From Wurfbainia villosa (Eukaryota; Streptophyta; Magnoliopsida; Zingiberales; Zingiberaceae), in assembly GCA_025175895.1 (NCBI GenBank), contig CM046008.1, forward strand, positions 25,995,255-26,059,254: 64,000 nt of DNA. The letters run 5' to 3'. The notes beneath the pieces were generated by a model. That model did not search any database. It was not told the origin of the DNA and was given only the letters and a program-made list of their open reading frames with translations. The position numbers and the translations under genes were made by a program. Positions 35,447 through 47,605 of the stretch are shown piece after piece. Every line of letters starts with the position of its first letter. Position 1 is the stretch's first letter.

Positions 35447-36258
35447 TATTGGGTTTCCCTGGCACTGCGGCGAGTGTGTTTTCAAACATATTTTGTAAAC
35501 ATGTGCACAGAGGAAGAATTAAAAGCAATAAATCTAATTTATTACAATACACACATCACACGCATGCAAGATACAACATATGTAGACATAATCGCAGTTT
35601 CAAATTTTGCAATAAAAGGAAATTATGCTAGTTATACATGATGTATCACGTGCAGTGGGAATGACATTAACCGGACCAACTCTCGCTAGAATTGCCTCTA
35701 TTCATATCCACGCTGAGTACCGTCGGGATAGCTTCATCAAGCTACGAGCCTTGTCTTCGAAGGAGTCACTAGCCTCGTGTTGAAGACGATGTGATCGAGA
35801 GGAGATCACAATCCTTATCAAAATTCGGATGCAAAAATGAGTCCCCAAAACTCGCTTCTCCGGAGAGGTATTCGTCAACCGATTGACGAATCTTTGGTCC
35901 TCCACCTATGAGGATTACTGGAGATCCAATCCCCGGTAAGGAAGTCGATGTCGAAGCTCCAAACACCGTCCAAACGATGCTCCGACAAGAAGGAAACAAG
36001 CTGTCCAAAAATAGGATAGCTTGGTGGAGGACTTGGTGTCGGCCAAAGGAGGTGGCCAGCTAATCCTTGGTCACCGGAGCCAAGGTGGATCGCCGGAGGG
36101 AAGGCTGGCAGCAGTTGGACGGCAGCGGCACAAAGGGGCGGTGACTCAAGAGCTAGGCGTGGCTTCCTTGGGCAGCAGCAAGCAGAAGAGAGGGAGAGGA
36201 GAGGATGAGAAGTTTCCAAAAATAAAACTTAGGCCTCTCCAAACCTCTAGGCGCGTGA

Positions 36259-37624
36259 TGCACGCGAACGCGACCTCAAATCTTGCAACGGAGGTCATCA
36301 AGGACTCGAAGCGTGCGCTCGCACTCAACGCCCGCAAGTGCACGAATGTCATCAAGTAATAAAAGATTATCGATCCCATAGGGATTGGAATTCGAATATC
36401 GATATGTTCAGTGGTTGAAATTGTTCGGAAGTAAACTCTAAGAGGTTTCGATTTGTGAGGGTTGTTGGTGGACTATACTCTATACGGTGTCACACAGAGG
36501 AAGAAGGGAGCATGCCGAGGTCTTCAAAGGTGATTCTAGGACTTCGGTTTTGCTTGTGTGTCGCAAAACAATGTTGTCAACTAGCGTTGTCTAGACGTTT
36601 AGCTATGGTTTTGTGGAAGGGACATCATACACTCTCCCGATGAGCCACCGCATCTACTGGGAGCTATCTCTGCCTTAAAAGGATGGGATAGACGGTATGA
36701 GGATGCCAAATCAATCCCTATGATAAACCGTTTCCGGTTCCATCGCATCCTTCTACCCACGGTTACATGAGATCAGGTTTACCCCTAGGTTCCTTGTATA
36801 AAATCCCCTAAATCTTAGATATGAGGGTTGTCACCCCTCGTATCACCTAAGCACAACAGGTAGAAAACCAAACACACATAGATATAGTATAAACAACTTC
36901 CGATTGCTAAATTAAACTCAAAGACAGAATTTAACGTGAACCAACATGTAATGTGCACACAAGCTACTCCCTAATCCTAGAATCGAAGGAACTACTCCAT
37001 GTATATAAGGAAGGAATCACAAGGCATGTACATGTTCGAATACATCAGAAATAAAGTGCAGGAACAAGGGATTACAATGCCTTCGTGGTCTTCTCTCTGG
37101 AGTTGAAGTGCAAGCGTGGACCTCTGGTAGCGTTCTTCCTCCCCGTTGCGAGTTCTCGAAGCTTTTTAGGGTTTTGGTGTGTCATCCTAGTCGTCGTTCC
37201 TTCCTCCTAGGGTTTGAGCGAAGCCATCCTTATATAGACATCACCTCGAACCGCTGCAAAATCCAAAAAAAGCCCTAGTCGTGCAAATCTAGCGGGCTGC
37301 CACACGACCGTGTGTTTCCAAATGGACAGGATGTGTGCGGCCCTGGGGTGGCTGATCTCGCCCATTGGACATGGCCGTGTGTAGCCACATGCTATGGTCG
37401 TGTCCCACTCTGCGTCTAGCTGCAAAATGTCCTTCTTTTGCTCCGAAATGGTGCCTTTTCCCCCGAAATGTTGTCCTGCATGCAAAAGTACAAAGAGCAG
37501 ACCTCCGAACCAAAAAATAGGAAATGCGTGTAAAACAGAGTAAGATATGCATGAAACTAACATAAAATGTAATGAGATGTGAGCAAAAACTACTCCTAAA
37601 ACCCGATATGTTTCTCTCACATCA
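36259..37624 (-). repeat. 3' LTR of F
   Basis: The LTR has ends TGCACGCGAA...TCACATCA on the plus strand and a TATA box at 37228-37238. Against the other LTR I count 19 differences in the first 130 bases, 18 of them transitions. Several ACGGCCGTGT-like palindromes lie at 37300-37410. Confidence 0.92.
37228..37238 (-). promoter_or_regulatory. TATA box of F 3' LTR
   Basis: The minus strand reads TCTATATAAGG, kept at 57893-57903 in the 5' LTR. Confidence 0.6.
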
Positions 37625-37638
37625 CTTCCCCCAGACTT
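37625..37638 (-). other. Polypurine tract of F
   Basis: The minus strand reads AGTCTGGGGGAAG next to the LTR start TGATGTGA. The matching F2 tract is AGTCTAGGGGGAT. Confidence 0.8.
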
Positions 37639-38565
37639 AAATCTTTGCTTGTCCTTAAGCAAACCTCAGTGCCATGAAATTTAAAAAGACATTGTTCCAT
37701 ACAAAGCATGTTAACTAAATTTACCAAGTGATATTTACAATCAAAGCAAAATAAATATATTCTAGAAATTCACTAAGTTAGCTCCTCGTGCTCATGCTAA
37801 GCGAATCATTCTTAGGGGATGCCTGTTCCATGGTGAGTTAAGTCGTCATCTCAAAGCTTTCCTAAGGTCTCCGGCTCTTAGGCACTTACCTGCCCAAAGC
37901 GAGAATCGTTCCCTAGATGTTGCATAAAGTCTCAAAGACGTGCTTGGTATTGAGAGAAATTTGTAGGTGTTTCCCCAGTAACCTAACTCGGTCTCAAAGG
38001 AGCACCTAGCCATTTCCATCCACAATAACTATTTTTTATCCCTCATAATCTTCTCTCTCCCTCCTTTTTTTTCTTTTTTCTTTTCTTTTTCTTTGTTTTC
38101 TTTTTCATCTTTTTCACTTTCTCTTTTATTTCTCTTCTCTTTTTTTTCTTCTCATTGGGATTTTGATTTTTCCAAATGGGCTTACACAATCCAAACATCT
38201 CCAGTAACTAAAATGCTAAACCTAGAGTCACCTATGGATTCCAAAGTACTAGACTATTGAGATAAATCATGACTAGGTATGTACTAGATTCTCCCATTCA
38301 GAATGTTCGACATGTGTAGGTGTAAAAATAAAAGCAAATTAGTGTAAGTCTAGAACATTCATTAGAGCGAATAAAATAAACTACCACGAGATAAATGAAG
38401 TTAAGCTACCTATGGGAACAGCCCGTGTAAGTAACTTTTTTATAAAAAAAATACAACTGAGGCAGCTTATTGATAATAAAAAATAAGTACTGAAAGAAAC
38501 TCAACAACCCATGCATGAATAAATGAATGAAAATACCAGAAAAGAAACTACTACTAGGAAACAAA
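37639..38565 (-). other. Non-coding 3' region of F internal sequence
   Basis: It is homologous to 28165-29130 of F2 and shows no frame kept in both. A T/C-rich low-complexity tract at 38050-38150 (A/G-rich on the minus strand) matches the purine tract of F2. Confidence 0.65.
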
Positions 38566-38985
38566 CAAAATAAACTTTGGGGTCCCCCCAGACTTAAACA
38601 AAAATATACCTCTAGTATGGAGGACGAGGTGGAAAGTCTGGGAGCCTCGGCATCTTTGGATCCTTGGAGAACCTGCTGATGAGCCGCTGATGCCACATAT
38701 ACATGTGGTCAATCTGGGAGCTGGTGGATGCAGCGACTGCTCGATGCTCCTCCTCCCTAGCCCACTGTGCCTACTGAGTATGCATGTGCTGCCGCATCTC
38801 CTGGTGGTAGGCGGCCTCATCATGGCGACAAGTAGCCTCCTCTTGGAAGTATATGCGGGCCTCATCATAGAACTCCTCAGCCCGCTAGAAGTGCTCTCGG
38901 AAGCCCTGTAACTCGGCCTGCGTGTAGGCGCTCTGTTCCTCCCATCGCTGCCTCTGCGTTTGTTGTTTGGTGTATATGTCATCGA
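38566..38985 (-). pseudogene. C-terminal coil of F ORF1-like protein
   Basis: The frame reads DDIYTKQQTQRQRWEEQ, then QAELQGFREHF, a stop, AEEFYDEARIYFQEEA and ends PRLPDFPPRPPY-stop. It is Glu/Gln-rich and probably coiled. It matches 2770-3135 of F2. At least two stops break it. Confidence 0.55.
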
Positions 38986-39127
38986 GGCACGATCAAAACT
39001 CTAAGAAATCATAGGCCGACATACTTGCATCCTGCTCAAAGGTGGAAAAATATGTTGGTGCAGGTGCAAACTAATGTCGGCGTGGACTAGGTGGGCTCCT
39101 ATGCATGTGTGGACTGGAGGGAGAGTG

Positions 39128-39552
39128 CTATAAAGGGGGAGAGATGGGCGCCAATGTGGGTGGTCCCTCATGTGGAGGGGACTCCACTATCAGGTCCAAG
39201 AGCCAATTGGCGCGTGTAGTGATGGTGGTATGATCAGGGTCGGGGAGCCTAAGGGATGTCAAATTTTTCCTTACAAAGTATAAGGAGTGTCCTTCTCTCA
39301 CAATCATCTTCATGGCTATGCACACTCCTAGGTCGATCCTAGTGCTCCCCTCTATACTCTCTAATACAGTGTAATCGTACCCCATCCTATGGCAAATGTG
39401 GGTAAGTAGGCCCCCCCCATATTAATCTCTCATCGTGCTGCTTTGCCCATCTTCACTAAGTGTCTGATGAAGTGGGACCCTACATCGATGCTACTCCTTT
39501 CTTGTAGCATGTCCCAGAGGCAAAGCAGCTCGCTAGCTCTAACTACAACGTC
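39128..39552 (-). pseudogene. Athila ORF1-like protein, middle part (F)
   Basis: From the insertion point leftwards the frame reads ELLCLWDMLQERSSIDVGSH then FIRHLVKMGKAAR, followed by a stop and frame change, then MGYDYTVLESIEGSTRIDLG, ending as a Pro/Ser-rich tail. It matches the 2249-2533 fragment of F2. The N-terminal part of the same frame lies at 54811-55100 beyond C2 and its neighbours. Confidence 0.6.
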
Positions 39553-40410
39553 ACTGTCATGCCCGAGAGTATGTCATGCCGAAAAGCAAATGGACGACAT
39601 CTCCCCTGTACGTGGCAACATCTCGTGTTAATACTGTTGGAATGTATACTGAAAGCCTAGCTCTTTTTGTATGAACATTTTTATTTTGAAATAAGAATCA
39701 CATGATCATTGTTTGCACTTTATATTTATTATATGTGTGTATATTGTCTAATACTTTATATTGTAGATAACATGGTGCTTGGTGTGGCACAGAAGATCAT
39801 GCTATCAGTCCCTTGTAGAATATAAGTAGAGGCTCACAACCAAGATGGTTTTGGACAAACCATTGGCATGGTTGTAGTGTAGCTTGGTATTGTTTTGTCT
39901 TGAACATAGAGTTACACTAGTACACTTAGGTGTATTAAGCAGGACCGACATAGAGGTGATTCAATTTATTGCTGACTACATAATTGAATCGGACCTCGGA
40001 TATTATGTTGTACATGCTCTTAATCCCGATATAATAACGGGCACATGTACTTAATATTTATTTCTTTGATTTACCAAAGGGTGAGATTTATATGGATTAA
40101 ATAAATATGCCTGGTAAGTTGGGAAATGATATTATTTACATGGTGTGCCGTTGATTATAGGAGGAAACTGTGCCCTATATATTAGGTTGATGACGTCCCC
40201 TTGAGGAGCTCATAAGGTTCATCATGTAAACCCTGCAGGTTGACTTAGTCAACATGATGATAAGGTTGAGTGGTACTACTCGTGGAGTTAGATGTTAATT
40301 GATTGATGGTCAGTAAATCAATTAATTGACGGACATTCGGTATCTTAAACACGGGGAGATGGATGTACAAATAATGTATGGAGCTCATATTAATTTATGG
40401 GGGTTGGTGA

Positions 40411-42633
40411 TGTTAGTAATATATGAGAGATGTCCTAAGGCAATCGCCTTATGTATGAACCATTTATATGATAAATGAAGATTCACTATTTGAGTATACA
40501 TGTTTAATGTATTTGATTGGATCTTAAACTCATTTACTGAATGTCCACGATACGATTCACAGCATGAGAGAATTTGTGATTGAATCACAACTAGTGAGTA
40601 TCTCTACATGTGTAATTGTGATGTATCGGAATTATCCCTAGTCGATGAATTGATGGATTTGGACACCATTAATTCTGTCGAGACTAGCACGAGGTATACT
40701 CCTTGGTGTATCCAAGCAGCTGATTCTCACTGGCTGGAGACATTGTGATGTCCGGAGTTAATCGTGGATGCTAGTTATGGTAACTAGTTCATTAGAGTGA
40801 CCAGCCGTAAGACTTCATATGGTTCTCTGCATATATAGATATGTCAATGAAGTTCTTACTGTGGCTTAAGTGCGATGTTCCTTTGACTTGCGGTATTCAA
40901 GTCATCTTGATCATGGAGACTTATGCTTTGACATCTTAAGCAAACATCTCTGAGGAGATGTGGACCCGGGATGATTGGGTATAAGTCGAAGTGATCGAAG
41001 GTGTTTGAATAGCCTATAAAGGATTCACCATTCCTTGCAAGGAGATGTATACCCATGGCCTCTCGTCGGATTGTTACTAAAGTCTTTGGCCAAAGCATTA
41101 CATGTTTAGAGTAAGGTACTCTTCGATACATGTGGAGTAACTAGAATCCGTAGGACGAGGAAATGATACTTGGGCTAGGTGTGACGTAGTCAGCCTAGTG
41201 GGGACTGACACGATAGACCATGTCCTGAACCAAGTGGGTATAAGATGAGTGAAGGGAATGGGGCACGAATCATTCGAGCTACTCAAGGGTTTCAGAAATA
41301 GTTCTGGATCAACCGTTGATCTTTTCGGTTAATTGGGGATCATGATGTACTACTAGGTGCCACTCATGATCGTTCTATAATTAATGGTTAATTATAGACG
41401 ACCAACATAAACCGAGAACCTATTTGGTCACACGCACAACGAGTGTAATCCAAAGGATTTAAAACGAGCTTGAGAATGAGATTCTCAGACCGAGAGAAAC
41501 TATGTTTGGTTGGACCAAAGATAAAGCGAGCATGAAATTGTTTCAGTCGCAATGGAAGCGTGGATGGGCCGTGTCTTATGAAGACATAATGGATGGACCA
41601 AAATGGTTTGGTTCTAATCCAATGGATGAGAATAAACCAAAGGGTTTGGTTTATTTTAAACAAATGAACCAAAAGTTGGTTCGGTTCGTTTTAACTTAAA
41701 ATAAACCATCATGGTTTGTTTTATTTTAACTTATCTTAATGGAGCGGGTTAACGGGCTTTATGGATATGATCCATTAACCATTAAGAGAATTAGTTCTCT
41801 ATAAAATAGGGCTTAAACCCTAATCCAATAACCCTAATGAAGTTGTTGCCGCCCAACATAGAGTTGCCGCCCACCCCTTGAAGGAGGTTTTCGGCGCCAA
41901 CCCTAGTGTGCTGTTGCCCAACCTCTTGTGCCACCGTCCAACTTGTTGCCGGCGACCAAGCTTCAGCCGGTAAACCTCCGGCGACCCTCCGGTGATCTCC
42001 TCTAGGTTCGGTGATAAGGTGAGCTTCCATCTCTCCTTGGCCGGCCTCTAATCCTCCACCAAAAGCTGTCCAGTTTTTCTGGACAGCTTGTTTCTTTGTT
42101 GTCGGAGCATCGTTTGGACGACGGTTAGTGCTCCGATAGCGCCTAACCTACCGGGGATTTGATCTCCGGTAATCCTCTGAGGTGGAGGACGAAGGATTCG
42201 TCAATTGGTTGACGAATACGTCTCCGGAGAAGCGAGTTTTGAGAACTCATTTTAGGATCCGAATTTGGATTCGGATCGTGATCATCTCTCGATCACGTCG
42301 TCTTCAACACGAGGCTAGTAACCCGTACGAAGATGAAGCTCGTGACTTAGCGAAGTCATCCCGAGGAGCTCGGCGTGGATACGGATAGAGACGATTCTTA
42401 CGAGGATCGTTCCGGTTGATGCCGTTCCCACTACACGTCATACGAAAGGTATAACGTAGATAATTTCTTTTATTGCAAATTTTAATTTACGGTTATGTCT
42501 ACACTTGTTGTAATAGCATGCGTGTGTTGTGTGTGTTGTAATAAATATAGATTTATTATTTTTAATTGCTTCCGCTGTGCTCATGTTTACGAAACATGAT
42601 CGAACACACACGCCAAGTGCCTAAAACCCAATA
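40411..42633 (+). repeat. 5' LTR of D
   Basis: This 2223-bp LTR runs TGTTAGTAAT...ACCCAATA; the terminal CA has become TA by a C-to-T change. A TATA box lies at 41799-41809. An inverted repeat TGTCCAG-TTTTT-CTGGACA is at 42067-42086. Confidence 0.93.
41799..41809 (+). promoter_or_regulatory. TATA box of D 5' LTR
   Basis: CTATAAAATAG lies about 1.39 kb into the LTR, repeated at 48984-48994 in the 3' LTR. Confidence 0.6.
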
Positions 42634-42635
42634 AA

Positions 42636-42650
42636 GGTATCGAGCTCAGT
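42636..42650 (+). promoter_or_regulatory. Damaged primer-binding site of D
   Basis: AGGTATCGAGCTCAG stands where TGGTATCAGAGC is expected: the first T is A and one A is missing from the CAGAGC part. Priming by initiator tRNA-Met would be weakened. Confidence 0.65.
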
Positions 42651-43917
42651 TGTGTTTCGACATAATCGTAAAATGGTTTTACGATAGTCATAATGTATTT
42701 CTGGAAATTTTCTAATTTTGGAAATTTAGAAGTATTTATGGAAATTTTTCAATTTTGGAAAGTCTAGAAGTATTTATGGAAATCTTCCACTTTTGGAAAG
42801 TTGGAAGTATTTATGGAAATTGATATTTTCCATAAATAAAATATTTGATTAGATTCTGGAAATTTGTTTCCTAATTTAATCATGATTTGATTTGGGAAAT
42901 CAAATCTTAAAATATTTTATTTCCATAAGTAGTTTTAATGATTTAGGAAATTGGTTTCCTAAATAGATTTTCCTTAATCAAATAATTCCATGAATAAAAT
43001 ATGTGATTAGATTTGGAAATTGGTTTCCTAATTTAATTATGATTTGATTTGGAGAATCAAATCTTAAACATATTTTATTTCCATAAATAGTTATGACATA
43101 TAAGGAAATATATACATGACATAATTGTATGCCATGTAATTGCATTAGATGCATAACATTATGTCATGCGTGTCGTGACATGTAGATGTATGCCATGTAT
43201 GCCATGCCATGTAGATAATAGTTATTTGCATGCAAAGAGGATGAGACATAAAACCCTTAAACAATATTAAAGCCTACACCTTCCATTAATATGGTTAGAA
43301 CCAGAGTTCCGTTTCTTGTTTGGGTTGTTGGACTCTCTACAAGAACGGCTCGAAACCGAATATGTTCAAACCATGGAATAGTTTAATACTAATATGGTAA
43401 GAGTCAGAGGTCAATCGTTAGCTTTGGTTGTTGGACTCTCTCCAAGCTGGGCTAATTGGTTGAATGCGCTCTAACCATATTAAAACTATGTCCCGATTAA
43501 TGGGTTGGCTTTAACCTGGAGCATCGGCTTGTTGGACTCTCTCCAAGGTCGATGTAAAGGGAGGTGAAGTTGGGTGCTATGCATATGATGCATACTTGTT
43601 AATGTGTTAACAACCCGATGTATGTGTGAACATTCAATTAGTTGATAGCACATTGTGATAGTTGCATATACGGGATATGCAATCGGTATAGTTGATACCT
43701 ACCGTCGTAGTTATGAATGGCTTGTTGGACTCTCTCCAAGGTTGTTCATAACTATGATGGATATCAGCCCATTCGGAGATGGACCTATAATCTCCCGAAG
43801 TGATTTTGGGGTTTTTGAAATTCAAAAAATGAATGGGATTTATAAATGTATATTGATGCATTTTTAAAAATCATCTTTCTCATATATGCTCGTTTTGTAT
43901 TTCTAAGATTGATCATG
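42651..43917 (+). other. Repeat-rich leader of D
   Basis: There is no coding potential in this 1.27-kb stretch. A unit of about 40 bp containing GAAGTATTTATGGAAAT is repeated three times at about 42695-42820. A segment of about 165 bp with palindromic CCATAAATAAAAT/ATTTTATTTCC ends is duplicated at about 42835-43090. A 19-bp motif TTGTTGGACTCTCTCCAAG occurs at 43325, 43428, 43529 and 43722. Confidence 0.75.
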
Positions 43918-43928
43918 ATGTCTTTGAA

Positions 43929-44520
43929 TTGCGTTCCATTTTGGATTTGAATAAATTGACTGGGCCGAGCTTCATGGACTGGCTTAGAAGCTTGAGAATT
44001 GTTCTCAAGGTTGAAAAGCTTGCAAATGTCCTCAAAGAACCTCTTCCCGCCCGTCCTAGTGACGATGCAACTTTGGACCAATTGTTGGCCTATCAGAAAC
44101 ATGTGAGTGATTCTGAACAAATGAGTTGCATCATGCTAGCCACGATGGAACCCAAGCTACGAAAGCAGCATGAGCATATGGATGCTCATATCGTAGTCCT
44201 TCATCTTTGTGAGTTGGTTGATGAGCAAGTGAGATTCAAAAGGTTCGAAGTCTCAAAGCTCCTCTTCACCTCTGAGATGCTAGGAGGTTCATCTGTGGTA
44301 CTGCTCAATATGCTGAAGACTGTGGAGTCTTCTGAGAAGCATGAGCAGGGGACGGTGCTGTTAGTTGATTCCTCAAAGAAAGGTTCTAAGAGGAGGTCAA
44401 AAGAATAGCAGAAGGGAAAGAAGAGAAGGGCTAAGAAGGTAGAACTAGCACAAAAGGAAACTTGCCATCATTATGGCAAGGAGAACCATTTGCGAAGAAA
44501 GTGCAAGATTTATCCAGAGT
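43929..44520 (+). pseudogene. Copia gag of D, internally deleted
   Basis: The frame RSILDLNKLTGPSFMDWLRS is a copia gag start; the nearest ATG (43918) is out of frame by one or two bases. It continues SCIMLATMEPKLRKQHEHMD and RFKRFEVSKLLFTSEMLGG, then jumps from SSVVLL to NMLKTVESSE. The usual middle part of some 60-80 residues is missing. A TAG at 44406 interrupts the basic region. The knuckle reads CHHYGKENHLRRKC, with Tyr in place of the second Cys, so zinc binding should be lost. Confidence 0.85.
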
Positions 44521-45075
44521 CCGTGAAGAAGAATAAGGCATCGGATGCCCCATCTTCTTCAGATATCTTCGTTATTGATTGTCATTCTATTTCCTCAAAC
44601 ACTTGGGTATTGGATACTGGGTGTGGCTCACATATATATAATGACATACATGGGCTAAGGAATAGAAGAAGACTCGTCAAGGGAGAGTCAAATTTGCGTG
44701 TTGGGAATGGAGCAAAGGTTGCTGCACTCGCCATCGGAACGTATTTGTTGAAACTCCCTGCAGGACTTGTCTTAGAACTGGACAATTGCTTTTATATTCC
44801 TTCGTTGATAAAGAACATCATTTCTATTTCTTGTTTAAATAGAAATGGTTTCCATTTGACGTTTAGTAACAATTGTTGTTACATAACTTTGAATGGGGTT
44901 CTTTATGGGACTGGAACTTTAAGCAATGGTGTTTATATGTTGGACGTATCCAGTGACATTTTCAATATCGAAGCGAGCAACACGCGTGCTCGAAAGGATA
45001 ATCACATAGACTCCTATATGTGGCATTGTCGTCTTGGCCATATAAGCAAGAAACGCGCGCGTATCAGAATTAGAT
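44521..45075 (+). pseudogene. Protease and pre-integrase region of D
   Basis: The frame continues in phase with gag. WVLDTGCGSHIYND holds the aspartic protease DTG (the usual C-T-N is Y-N-D). Further on are ESNLRVGNGAKVAALAIGTY, IPSLIKNIISISCL and the pre-integrase MWHCRLGHISKKR with both zinc-binding His. After this a frameshift near 45060 moves the rest into another frame. Confidence 0.85.
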
Positions 45076-45960
45076 GTGGAATGCGGAATCGTTTGAATTG
45101 GATTCATACGATACATGCGAATCATGCTTAAAAGGCAAGATGACTAAGTTACCTTTTACTGGAAAAGGTGAACGAGTGGGAGAGTTACTAGGTCTAGTAC
45201 ATACTGATGTATGTGGACCTATGTCAACTCAAGCATTAGGAGGCTATAGCTATTTCATTACCTTCACCGATGATCACTCACGGTTTGGGTATGTGTTCTT
45301 GATGAAACACAAGTCTGAAGCCTTTGAAAGGTTCAAAGAATTCAGAAATGAAGTAGAGAAACAACATGACAAGAGTATTAAAATACTTCGATCGGATCGA
45401 GGTGGTGAATGCTTAAGTCAAGAGTTTCTTGATTATCTAAGAGACAATGGCATATTGTCTCAATGGACTCCGCCCTATACACCAGAGCATAATGGTGTAT
45501 CTGAGAGGCGTAACCGGACCTTGTTGGACATGGTCAGGTCAATGATGAATCATGCAACTCTTCCCAAGTCCTTTTGGGGTTATGCACTTCAGACAGCTGT
45601 TTACTTGTTAAACAGAATGCCTACCAAGGTAGTCTCAACTACTCCATATGAGATATGGAATGGTAAGAAACCTCATGTATCTTACTTGAAGATATGGGGT
45701 TGTCCTGCTTATGTGAAGCGGACTGTATCAGACAAATTGGATGCTAAGTCTGATAAATGTCTATTTATTGGATACCCTAAGGAAACAAGGGGTTACCAAT
45801 TCTATCATCCTGTGTAACAAAAGGTGTTTGTTTCAAGGCATGCTGTGTTTCTAGAGAAAGAGTTTCTCTTGCAAGAAAACAGTGGGAGTGTCGTCGAGCT
45901 TGAGGAGGCTCGAGAGACTCAAATAGACATTGATGAGATACCTGGTAAAGCACAACGGTG
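45076..45960 (+). pseudogene. Integrase core of D
   Basis: After the shift the frame is open for about 245 codons: CESCLKGKM (zinc-binding Cys pair), HTDVCGPM (first catalytic Asp), FTDDHSRFGYVF, LRSDRGGECLS (second Asp) and HNGVSERRNRTLLDMVRSMM (catalytic Glu). It then reads IGYPKETRGYQFYHPV and a TAA at 45815, and continues in phase to a double stop near 45967. All three catalytic residues are kept, so this domain alone looks intact. It has lost its link to the upstream His pair. Confidence 0.88.
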
Positions 45961-46361
45961 CAACTCATAGTGATGAGCAATCAATTTGGACCTATTGTAA
46001 CACCACATCTTCGTAGATCTGGTAGAACCACGCAATATTCTGAGAGATATGGATTTCTTAAGTGAATCGACGACGTGTTACTCATTGATGATGAGAGCCT
46101 ACAGTTATGAAGAAGTCTTGACAAGTTGAGAAAGGGATAAGTGGCTTGGTGCCATGAAGTCGGAAATGGATTCCATGTATGAAAACCAAGTTTGGAACTT
46201 GGTTGACCCACTGAAGGATAAAGCCTATAGGGTGCAAGTGGGTTTTCAAGAAGAAAACCGACATGGATGGTAATGTGATTACCTATAAGGCTAGATTGGT
46301 GGCGAAAGGATATCGTCAAAAACAAGGTGTTGATTATGACGAAACCTATTAGCCTGTAGCT
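45961..46361 (+). pseudogene. Linker between integrase and reverse transcriptase of D, heavily broken
   Basis: Copia linker words are scattered over three frames: SERYGFLK, WLGAMKSEMDSMYENQVWNL, GCKWVFKKKTDMDGN, YKARLVAKGY. Several single-base shifts and stops are needed to pass through, making this the worst part of the polyprotein. Confidence 0.7.
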
Positions 46362-47273
46362 ATGCTTAAATCCATTCGGATGCTCCTGGCCATAGCGGCT
46401 CATTATGATTATGAGATATGGCAGATGGATGTGAAAACAGCTTTCCTTAATGGAAACCTGCTCGAGGACGTGTATATGATACAGCCTGAGGGTTTCACAT
46501 CGATTGATAAAACCAAGGAATGCAAATTGCGACGATCCATTTATGGATTGAAGCAAGCATCCAGGAGCTGGAATATCCGTTTTGATGAGACAATCAAAAG
46601 GTTTGATTTCTCACAAAATCCAGACGAACCTTGTGTGTACAAGAAGGATAGTGGGAGTGCAGTCGTATTCCTAGTATTGTATGTCGATGACATACTACTT
46701 ATAGGAAACGATGTTTCAATCTTACAGTCAGTGAAGGTTTGGTTATCCAAGACATTCTCCATGAAAGACACAGGAGAAGCAACCTACATCCTCGGATTAA
46801 GATCTATAGAGATAGATCGAAGCGGTTGCTTGGTCTTTTCGCGATCTACATATATAGACCGAGTGCTAAAGAGGTTTAGCATGTCGGAATCCAAGAAAGG
46901 TTTCCTACCCATCAGGCATGGGGTACACCTTTCGAAGTCTATGTGTCCGCGCACAGAAGACGAGAGGATTTGCATGAGTAAGATTCCCTATGCATCCGCA
47001 ATAGGATCTATCATGTATGCTATGTTATGTACGAGGCCCGATGTATCGTATGCTCTGAGTGTCACGAGCAGATACCAGTCCGATCCAGGAATGGATCATT
47101 GGGTGGCTGTTAAGACGATCCTTAAGTACTTAAGAAGAACTAAGGATGTGTTCCTAATATATGGAGAAGGGTACATGGTGATACGTGGGTATAAGGATGC
47201 CAGCTCCAGACAGACAAGGATGATTCCATGTCTTAGTCTGGGTATGTATTCACCTAGAATGGAGGCGCAATAA
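46362..47273 (+). pseudogene. Reverse transcriptase of D
   Basis: A 303-codon open stretch holds MLKSIRMLLAIAAHYDYEIW, QMDVKTAFLNGNLLEDVYM (a catalytic Asp), SIYGLKQASRSWN and LYVDDILLIGND with YVDD at 46680-46691. It also has GEATYILGL, KIPYASAIGSIMYAMLCTRP and DVSYALSVTSRYQSDPG. It lacks only the N-terminal fingers, which lie in the damaged linker. The C-terminal tail turns into another frame after IRGYKDAS. Confidence 0.9.
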
Positions 47274-47591
47274 GTTGGAAAGGTTCCAAGCTTGACACTA
47301 TAGCGGATTCTGCCACTAAGGACGAATACGTTGCAGCTTTGGAAGCAGCAAAGGAAGCGGTTTGGATCAAGTAGTTCATCTATGAACTTGATGTGGTCTC
47401 ATCAATGATCCAAACATGTACTTCGCCGCTATCATCTTATCAGAGAGATCATCAGTAGGAACGAAATACAAATCGAGAAAATTCCCACTGAAAGGAACTT
47501 AGCGGATCCTTTGACTAAAGCATTACCTCAAAGTAAGTTTGAGGGTCATGTTAGTGCTTATGGTATTGGATACCGTAGCGATTGGCATTAG
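47274..47591 (+). pseudogene. RNase H remnant of D
   Basis: ADSATKDEYVAALEAAKEAV is the RNase H core; then comes a TAG, a deletion that removes the usual CDN-S/G-A-AKEP segment, and the tail KIPTERNLADPLTKALPQ ending YRSDWH-stop (TAG at 47589-47591). The missing CDN segment contains a catalytic Asp, so activity is lost. Confidence 0.85.
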
Positions 47592-47605
47592 GCCAAGTGG
47601 GAGTC
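47592..47605 (+). other. Polypurine tract of D
   Basis: GCCAAGTGGGAGTC directly precedes the 3' LTR; the AGTGGGAG core is shared with element B. Confidence 0.75.

Noticed and set aside
37207..37662. 151-codon frame on the minus strand in LTR F
   Set aside because: It lies across the LTR and polypurine tract, and in the other LTR the matching stretch is broken.
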